Below the pieces are notes generated by a model that was not told the origin of the DNA, searched no databases, and saw only the letters and a list, made by a program, of their open reading frames with translations. 64,000 bases of DNA from Pseudomonas sp. MWU15-20650 (GTDB lineage Bacteria; Pseudomonadota; Gammaproteobacteria; Pseudomonadales; Pseudomonadaceae): NCBI RefSeq assembly GCF_023242475.1, contig NZ_JALJFG010000035.1, positions 1 to 64,000 of the forward strand. Direction: 5' to 3'. Positions within the stretch are counted from its first letter, which is position 1; each line of letters opens with the position of its first letter. The position numbers were made by a program, and so were the translations under genes. Of the stretch, positions 58,727 through 64,000 are shown one piece after another.

Positions 58727-59680
58727 TCACTGCAGCAGTCGTAATGTTTCAAACAGTTCCCGGTCCTCCTTCTTAGCCGAGCGGGCATGACGCCGAATGA
58801 CGTGCAGCAGGCAATCGGTGAAGCATTGCGCCGGATTGCTCAGTGCAACGTTTCGGCGTGTCACGATGCTCAACTGGCGCGGTTCGAACTGCTCAGTCAG
58901 GTGCAGGGAAACCAATCGACCGAGGAAGGGCGGGGCAATACTGACGATAGACGGCCCCCAGGTGCACATGTCGGCCCGCTCGACCATCATCTGCAGGATC
59001 GCCAGCGAGTGGGCACGGACGATGCGGTTTTCGTCGATCTGCGCACCGTGTTGCCAGAACAACTCCTGCATCAGGCCGTCGTGCCCGTCCGGGGCGTAGT
59101 TCAGCGTCCAGTTTTCCTCCAGCAGTTCATGGATCGAGCGCGCACCTTGTCGTGCGTGGCCTTGGCGGACCAGCACCGACGTCTGGTAATCGAGCAGTGT
59201 TTCGCAGGCAAACTCCTGGGTCGATTGCGCCGGGTGAAGCTGGCCGATTGCAAAGTCCATGCTGCCATCGCGCAGCAGCGGTTGGGCCACGGCCATCAGG
59301 CTTTCGAATAATTCCAGGCGGATGTGTGGCATGCGTTCGCGAAAAACCAGGACCACTTCGGGCAGGAACGTCAGGGCGATCCAGGGCGTGATCCCGACAC
59401 AGAGCCGGCCCTGAGCTTTGCCCCGCAGGTGGTCGAGCTCAGCCTGCGCGTATTCCAGTTGTTTGATGACCAGTCGGGCGTGGGTCAACAGCACTTTGCC
59501 GTATTCGGTGAAGTTCAGGCCGCTGGCGTTTCGGGTGAACAGCGGGAGTTGCTGGCTGGTTTCCAGTTCCCGCAGCGCTTTGGTCACGGCGGCCTGGGAA
59601 ATCCCCAGTGAACGGGCGGCGGCACGAATGCTGCCGGTTTCGGCGCTGGCAATCAGCGCTTGTAATTGATGCAGTTTCAT
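58727..59680 (-). CDS. LysR-type regulator of the M20 hydrolase/ABC transporter operon
   Basis: A 317-residue LysR-family regulator. The helix-turn-helix is at residues 1-60 (MKLHQLQALIASAETGSIRA, RSLGISQAAVTKALRELETS) and the effector domain from about 90 (GRLCVGITPWIALTFLPEVV). The sequence style is that of the CynR/TsaR group. ATG at 59680 has GGCGAG about 5 bases upstream; a 14-codon longer frame exists. Divergent from the amidohydrolase gene with a 121-base gap, so likely its regulator; the inducer is unknown. Confidence 0.9.
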   Translation of the reverse strand: MKLHQLQALIASAETGSIRAAARSLGISQAAVTKALRELETSQQLPLFTRNASGLNFTEYGKVLLTHARLVIKQLEYAQAELDHLRGKAQGRLCVGITPWIALTFLPEVVLVFRERMPHIRLELFESLMAVAQPLLRDGSMDFAIGQLHPAQSTQEFACETLLDYQTSVLVRQGHARQGARSIHELLEENWTLNYAPDGHDGLMQELFWQHGAQIDENRIVRAHSLAILQMMVERADMCTWGPSIVSIAPPFLGRLVSLHLTEQFEPRQLSIVTRRNVALSNPAQCFTDCLLHVIRRHARSAKKEDRELFETLRLLQ

Positions 59681-59801
59681 CTGCTCGCCCTGGTGACAAC
59701 TAAGGGTTGTCATCATAACCAAACTGCGTCTCCCCAGCCCAGAGCCCGTTCCCTAAGATCCATCCCAACCACCGCTCAGCTCTTGTCGAAGGGGAACAAC
59801 A

Positions 59802-60974
59802 ATGAATGCCGGCCATGTCCTGCCAGGTATTGCAGCGCTGCAAGATGAAATGATTGCGTTGCGCCACAGCTTTCACGCCCATCCCGAACTGGGGTTTGAA
59901 GAGTTCGCCACCAGCGAGCGCGTTGCCGCGTGTTTGGCCAGTTGGGGTTTCGAGGTCAGTACGGGGGTCGGCAAGACCGGTGTCGTGGGTACCCTGAAAA
60001 ATGGAGAGGGCCGATCCATCGGCCTGCGTGCCGACATGGATGCACTGCCGATTCAGGAAACCACTGGCTTGCCCTATGCCAGCCGTGTCGACGGCGTCAT
60101 GCATGCCTGTGGCCACGACGGCCATACGGCAACCCTGTTGGCTGCCGCCAGGCATCTGGCGCAGACCCGGGCTTTCAACGGCACGTTGCAGCTGATTTTC
60201 CAGCCGGCTGAAGAGGGGCTGGGCGGCGCGAGAAAAATGCTTGAAGACGGACTGCTTGAGCGCTTCCCGTGTGATGCGATCTTCGCCCTGCATAACGTGC
60301 CGGGCTACCCCGTTGGGCACCTGGGGTTCTACAGCGGGCCGTTCATGGCCTCTGCCGATACCGTGACGATCACCATCATCGGCACCGGTGGCCATGGTGC
60401 GGTGCCGCACAAAGCGGTCGACCCGGTGGTGGTGTGCTCCTCGATCGTGATTGCCCTGCAAAGCATCGTCTCGCGCAACGTCAACCCGCAGGATGTGGCG
60501 ATTATCACCGTGGGCTCCATCCATGCCGGAAGTGCCTCGAATGTCATCCCCTCCAGTGCAAGCATGAGCTTGAGTGTACGGGCATTGACCCCCGAGATTC
60601 GCCAGTTGCTCGAAGTCAGGATTACCCAGCTGGTCAACGGTCAGGCCGCGAGTTTCGGGGCCCGGGCCGAGATCGACTATCAGCATTGTCATCCGGTGTT
60701 GATCAACCATCCTGGGGCCACCGCATTTGCCCGGGAAGTTGCCCACGAGTGGCTGGGCGAGGAGCACCTGATCACCAACCTGCGACCCTTCACCGCCAGT
60801 GAGGATTTTGCCTTCATCCTCGAAAAATGCCCCGGCAGCTACCTCGTGATCGGCAATGGCGATGGCGAAAGCGGCTGCCTGCTGCACAACCCCGGCTACG
60901 ACTTCAATGATGCTTGCCTGCCAATTGGCGCGAGTTATTGGGTCAAACTGGTCGAAAGCTTTCTGCGTTGTTGA
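59802..60974 (+). CDS. M20-family amidohydrolase (hippurate hydrolase/IAA-amino acid hydrolase-like)
   Basis: A 390-residue metallo-amidohydrolase that splits N-acyl amino acids. Metal-ligand motifs: LRADMDALPIQE near residues 75-86, MHACGHDGHTATLLAAARHL near 100-119 with the bridging Cys and His, and IFQPAEEGLGGARKMLEDG near 131-149 with the catalytic Glu pair. The dimerisation lid domain is at about 185-300 and HPVLINHPGAT and TASEDFAFILEKCPG lie in the last third. ATG at 59802 after GAAGGGGAACAACA. A polar amino-acid ABC transporter follows, so the operon probably imports an N-acyl amino acid or uses one as nutrient source. Confidence 0.93.
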   Translation: MNAGHVLPGIAALQDEMIALRHSFHAHPELGFEEFATSERVAACLASWGFEVSTGVGKTGVVGTLKNGEGRSIGLRADMDALPIQETTGLPYASRVDGVMHACGHDGHTATLLAAARHLAQTRAFNGTLQLIFQPAEEGLGGARKMLEDGLLERFPCDAIFALHNVPGYPVGHLGFYSGPFMASADTVTITIIGTGGHGAVPHKAVDPVVVCSSIVIALQSIVSRNVNPQDVAIITVGSIHAGSASNVIPSSASMSLSVRALTPEIRQLLEVRITQLVNGQAASFGARAEIDYQHCHPVLINHPGATAFAREVAHEWLGEEHLITNLRPFTASEDFAFILEKCPGSYLVIGNGDGESGCLLHNPGYDFNDACLPIGASYWVKLVESFLRC

Positions 60975-61039
60975 GAGGCAGAAGGGTCGAGCGCCGGTCT
61001 GTACAAATATCGTCTGCAGCCTGAAGAGGAATAATAAAA

Positions 61040-61828
61040 ATGAACAAGATAATTGCGGCTGTTTCGTTGGTGTGCTTGACGGCATCGAGCCTGTCCGGCG
61101 CGGCCGACTGGTCCGGTAAAGTCTTGAAGCTGGGTGTCGACCCGACGTACCCGCCGCTGGAATACAAAAACCGAGACGGCACGCTGACCGGCTTCGGGGT
61201 CGACATCGCCGAGGCGCTGTGTGCCGAGCTCAAGGCCCGTTGTGTATGGGTTGAAAGCAGCTGGGACGGGATGATCCCCGCGCTGTTGGCGCGCAAGTTC
61301 GACGCGGTGGCGTCTTCGATGACCGTGACGCCAAAACGCCTGGAGACGATTGCGTTTACCGACAAAGTTTCCAACGCGCCGACGCGGCTGGTAGCCAAGC
61401 GCGGGTCGGGCCTGTTGCCGACCCTCGAGTCACTCAAGGGCAAGCGCATTGGCGTTGAGCAAGGCTCGACCCAGGAGGCGTATGCCAAAGCGCTCTGGGG
61501 CTCCAAGGGGGTGGACGTTCTGTCCTATCAGAACCAGGACCTGGTGTACGCCGATCTGGTGGTGGGGCGACTCGATGCCTCGCTGCAGGGAGCCATACAG
61601 GCCAGTTATGGCTTCCTGGGTACGCCGTCGGGCAAGGACTATGAGTTTGCCGGCGCGACCCTGGATGATCCGGGCTTTTTCGGTGTCGGTGACGGCATCG
61701 GCTTACGCAAGAGCGATGTCGAGTTACGCGAGGACCTGAACCAGGCACTGGCGACCATTCGGGCTAACGGCACTTATGCGCGGATCAACAAAAAGTACTT
61801 TGACTTCGACGTCTACGGCGCCCAATAA
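61040..61828 (+). CDS. Periplasmic amino-acid binding protein (SBP_bac_3, ArgT/HisJ-like)
   Basis: A 262-residue binding protein with signal peptide (MNKIIAAVSLVCLTASSLSG, cleaved near SGAA). LKLGVDPTYPPLEYKNRDGT near residues 30-49 and the phrase FGVDIAEALCAELKARCVWV near 53-72 are standard for polar amino-acid receptors. WDGMIPALLARKFDAVASSM near 76-95 follows. ATG at 61040 with AAGAGGAATAATAAAA upstream. Ligand unknown but lysine/arginine/ornithine- or histidine-like receptors are closest. Permease genes follow after 92 bases. Confidence 0.93.
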   Translation: MNKIIAAVSLVCLTASSLSGAADWSGKVLKLGVDPTYPPLEYKNRDGTLTGFGVDIAEALCAELKARCVWVESSWDGMIPALLARKFDAVASSMTVTPKRLETIAFTDKVSNAPTRLVAKRGSGLLPTLESLKGKRIGVEQGSTQEAYAKALWGSKGVDVLSYQNQDLVYADLVVGRLDASLQGAIQASYGFLGTPSGKDYEFAGATLDDPGFFGVGDGIGLRKSDVELREDLNQALATIRANGTYARINKKYFDFDVYGAQ

Positions 61829-61920
61829 CGCCGTGTTGCGACGATGAGCAGGGCGGTCGAACAGGCCGTTCTGCTTCAGCATCCCCTTCACCTCATCCTA
61901 ATAAGAACAAGGAGAGTGAA

Positions 61921-62610
61921 ATGTTTTTGGAAGGCTTTGGCCCGCAAATCCTGCTGGGCACCTTGGTCACGATCAAGCTGGCGCTGTGGTCGTTCTTGAT
62001 CGCGGTCCTGGCAGGACTGATCGGTGCCAGTTCCAAGTTGTCCTCCTCCCGGCTGTTGCGGACGTTGGCTACCGGCTACACCACGGTGATCCGCAGCATG
62101 CCGGACCTGGTGCTCATGCTGTTGCTGTTTTTCAGCCTGCAGATGCTGCTCAACCGGCTGACTGACTGGCTGGGTGTCGGCCAGGTGGACATCGATCCCT
62201 TTCTGGCCGGTGTCGTGACCTTGTCCTTTATTTACGGGGCGTACTTTACCGAGACGTTTCGCGGTGCCTTCCAGGCCGTACCGGTGGGCCAGTTAGAAGC
62301 GGCGCGCGCCTACGGCATGAGCCGGGGGAAGACCTTTCGCAAGGTGCTGTTCCCGCAAATGCTGCGGCATGCGTTACCGGGTATTGGCAACAACTGGCAG
62401 GTGTTGATCAAGTCCACGGCGCTGGTGTCTATCATCGGCCTGACCGATGTGGTCAAGGCCACCCAGGACGCCGGGAAGGGCTCGATGCAGTTCTTTTACT
62501 TCACGCTGGTGGGTGGGCTGATTTACCTGGCCATCACCACCGTGTCCAACGGGGTGTTGTGGTGGCTTGAGCACCGTTACTCGGTGGGTGTTCGGAAGGC
62601 TGCGTTATGA
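61921..62610 (+). CDS. Polar amino-acid ABC permease, HisQ type
   Basis: A 229-residue inner-membrane permease. GFGPQILLGTLVTIKLALWS at the N-terminus and VGQLEAARAYGMSRGKTFRK near residues 122-141 (EAA coupling motif) mark the HisQ/ArtQ family. FLVLLLFFSLQ-like and FYFTLVGGLIYLAITTVSNG stretches complete five or so hydrophobic segments. ATG at 61921 with AAGGAG about 8 bases upstream. The stop overlaps the next start in ATGA, so HisQ- and HisM-like proteins are translationally coupled. Confidence 0.93.
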   Translation: MFLEGFGPQILLGTLVTIKLALWSFLIAVLAGLIGASSKLSSSRLLRTLATGYTTVIRSMPDLVLMLLLFFSLQMLLNRLTDWLGVGQVDIDPFLAGVVTLSFIYGAYFTETFRGAFQAVPVGQLEAARAYGMSRGKTFRKVLFPQMLRHALPGIGNNWQVLIKSTALVSIIGLTDVVKATQDAGKGSMQFFYFTLVGGLIYLAITTVSNGVLWWLEHRYSVGVRKAAL

Positions 62611-63320
62611 CCAGTATTTTAGACACCTATTGGCAGGCGTACCTGTGGCGTGACGGCGCTCAGTTTTCCGGGTTGGCGGTGACCTTGTGGTTGCTGATCC
62701 TGGCAGTGGTGAGCGGTTTCTTGTTGGCGGTGCCGTTGTCGGTTGCCCGCGTCAGCCGCAATCCGCTGCTGCGTTTACCTGTGTGGTGCTACACCTACGT
62801 ATTTCGCGGTACCCCGTTGTACATCCAGCTGCTGTTCTTTTACACCGGGGTCTACAGCCTGCAGGTGGTTCGGTCCCAGGACTTTCTCAACGCCTTTTTT
62901 CGTGACGGCTTCAACTGTACGGTATTGGCGTTCGGGCTCAACACCTGTGCCTATATGACCGAGATTTTTGCCGGCTCGATCAGGGCCACGCCCTACGGCG
63001 ATATCGAGGCCGCCCGTGCCTATGGGATGAGCCGGTTCAATCTTTATCGGCGGATCATCCTGCCGTCGGCACTACGCCGGGCCCTGCCGTTTTTCAGCAA
63101 TGAAGTGATTCTGATGCTGCATTCCACCTCGGTGGCGTTTGCCGCCACGGTCCCTGACTTATTGAAGGTTGCCCGAGACGTCAACTCGGCGACCTACGCC
63201 TCGTTCACCGCGTTTGGCATTGCCGGTGTGCTGTATGCCGCCAGCGCGTATTGCCTGATCTGGCTGTTCCGGCGCGGCGAACTACGTTGGCTGGGCTACC
63301 TCACCCCTCGCACGCACTGA
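62607..63320 (+). CDS. Polar amino-acid ABC permease, HisM type
   Basis: A 237-residue inner-membrane permease. VWCYTYVFRGTPLYIQLLFF near residues 54-73 is the classic HisM/ArtM sequence and YGDIEAARAYGMSRFNLYRR near 131-150 the EAA motif. It overlaps the HisQ-like gene by 4 bases and precedes the ATPase gene by 18 bases. Together with the binding protein it forms a histidine/lysine-type importer. Confidence 0.93.
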   Translation: MTSILDTYWQAYLWRDGAQFSGLAVTLWLLILAVVSGFLLAVPLSVARVSRNPLLRLPVWCYTYVFRGTPLYIQLLFFYTGVYSLQVVRSQDFLNAFFRDGFNCTVLAFGLNTCAYMTEIFAGSIRATPYGDIEAARAYGMSRFNLYRRIILPSALRRALPFFSNEVILMLHSTSVAFAATVPDLLKVARDVNSATYASFTAFGIAGVLYAASAYCLIWLFRRGELRWLGYLTPRTH

Positions 63321-63338
63321 CCTATCGGACTTGCTCGA

Positions 63339-64000
63339 ATGTATAAATTGATCGTTGAAGATATTCATAAAAGCTACGGCAGCCACGAAGTGCTCAAGGG
63401 TGTTTCGCTCAAGGCCAAGGCCGGTGATGTGATCTGCCTGATCGGCTCCTCAGGGTCCGGGAAAAGTACTTTCTTGCGCTGCATCAATCATTTGGAACAA
63501 CCCTCGGCGGGGCGGATTATCGTCTCTTCGCAAGAGCTGCTCACCCGCAAAAATTCACAGGGCGACTTGTGTGCGGTGGATCCCAGGCAATTGCAGGTGG
63601 TACGCAGCCAATTGTCGATGGTGTTTCAGCACTTCAATCTGTGGAACCACATGACGGTGCTGGAAAACCTCATCGAATGCCCGATGAGCGTGCTGGGCCT
63701 GAGTCGCTCGCAAGCGTTGGAGCGTGCGCGCCATTATCTCGCCAAGGTTAACTTGCCTACACAGGTCGAGGCCCGGTATCCGGTTCATCTGTCCGGCGGC
63801 CAGCAACAGCGCGTTGCTATTGCCCGTGCGCTGGCCATGGAGCCCCAGGTGATGTTGTTCGATGAACCCACCTCTGCCCTCGATCCCGAACTGGTGGGCG
63901 AGGTCCTCAAGGTGATGCAGCAGCTTGCCGAAGAGGGGCGCACGATGGTGGTTGTCACCCATGAAATGGCCTTTGCCCGGCAGGTGTCGAACCACGTTAT
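63339..64000 (+). CDS. Polar amino-acid ABC transporter ATP-binding protein (HisP-like), cut by the right edge
   Basis: The visible 220 residues cover almost a whole HisP-type ATPase. Walker A is GSSGSGKST near residues 37-45, the Q-loop is in SMVFQHFNLWNHMTV, the signature LSGGQQQRV near 149-157, Walker B VMLFDEPTSALD near 169-180 and the H-loop in VVVTHEMAFARQ. Only the C-terminal 35 or so residues should lie beyond base 64000. ATG at 63339. It completes the importer with the two permeases. Confidence 0.95.
   Translation, partial: MYKLIVEDIHKSYGSHEVLKGVSLKAKAGDVICLIGSSGSGKSTFLRCINHLEQPSAGRIIVSSQELLTRKNSQGDLCAVDPRQLQVVRSQLSMVFQHFNLWNHMTVLENLIECPMSVLGLSRSQALERARHYLAKVNLPTQVEARYPVHLSGGQQQRVAIARALAMEPQVMLFDEPTSALDPELVGEVLKVMQQLAEEGRTMVVVTHEMAFARQVSNHV

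Overview
The window looks like the chromosome of a Pseudomonas of the fluorescens complex. The main reasons are the conserved run gacA - uvrC - pgsA - tRNA-Gly(GCC) at 55.4-58.6 kb, with gacA starting at TTG; REP/REPIN hairpins of the GTGGGAGGGGGCTTGC type; families typical of the genus (DUF1652, CsbD, DUF1615, XRE-cupin regulators); and high-GC coding with long antisense shadow frames. No database search was possible, so all names rest on motifs and recall of families.

Layout. 0-4.5 kb: the N-terminal part of a probable polymorphic-toxin/T6SS-type effector running off the left edge, a LysE exporter, two lipoproteins and a thioesterase. 4.5-8.2 kb: a ketone-body module (thiolase plus 3-oxoacid CoA-transferase A/B) with a divergent LysR gene. 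8.2-16 kb: a small hypothetical gene, sirtuin, CBS protein, topoisomerase III, an MHS-type MFS transporter and a GMC oxidoreductase. 16-17.6 kb: a LysR gene whose last codons are tandemly repeated downstream in five units with REPINs. 17.6-28.6 kb: transglutaminase-like protein, alkylation-repair protein, a glutamine-synthetase/XRE-cupin pair, an MFS pump, CsbD and DUF1652 proteins, a PAS-LuxR regulator, a lytic-transglycosylase-like lipoprotein, FKBP and GNAT. 28.6-34.9 kb: an MgtC protein behind a long, possibly structured leader, then a BvgA/BvgS-type phosphorelay followed by a receiver-like protein lacking its phospho-acceptor Asp.

35.8-51.5 kb is a catabolic island. An XRE-cupin regulator and an FMN/Fe-S/FAD reductase are divergent from a class II aldolase and a BetI-like TetR gene. 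A palindrome-rich promoter follows, and then a nine-gene run: crotonase, acyl-CoA dehydrogenase, NDP-forming acyl-CoA synthetase, TPP-dependent decarboxylase, a four-gene peptide/opine-type ABC importer and an NAD(P)H:quinone reductase. I infer uptake of a small organic acid or amino-acid derivative, decarboxylation, CoA activation and oxidation; the substrate is unknown.

51.6-53.3 kb carries a DAHP synthase gene whose 0.6 kb leader holds what looks like a complete transcription attenuator: a 44-codon leader peptide ending in a dense aromatic run, then a strong intrinsic terminator, then a second short Tyr-rich frame with its own ribosome-binding site. This is the most striking regulatory element in the window. 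53.3-64 kb holds a nitrilase-family hydrolase, GNAT, a divergent pair of phage-type repressors, the gacA-uvrC-pgsA-tRNA block, and a LysR-regulated M20 amidohydrolase with a polar amino-acid ABC transporter cut by the right edge.
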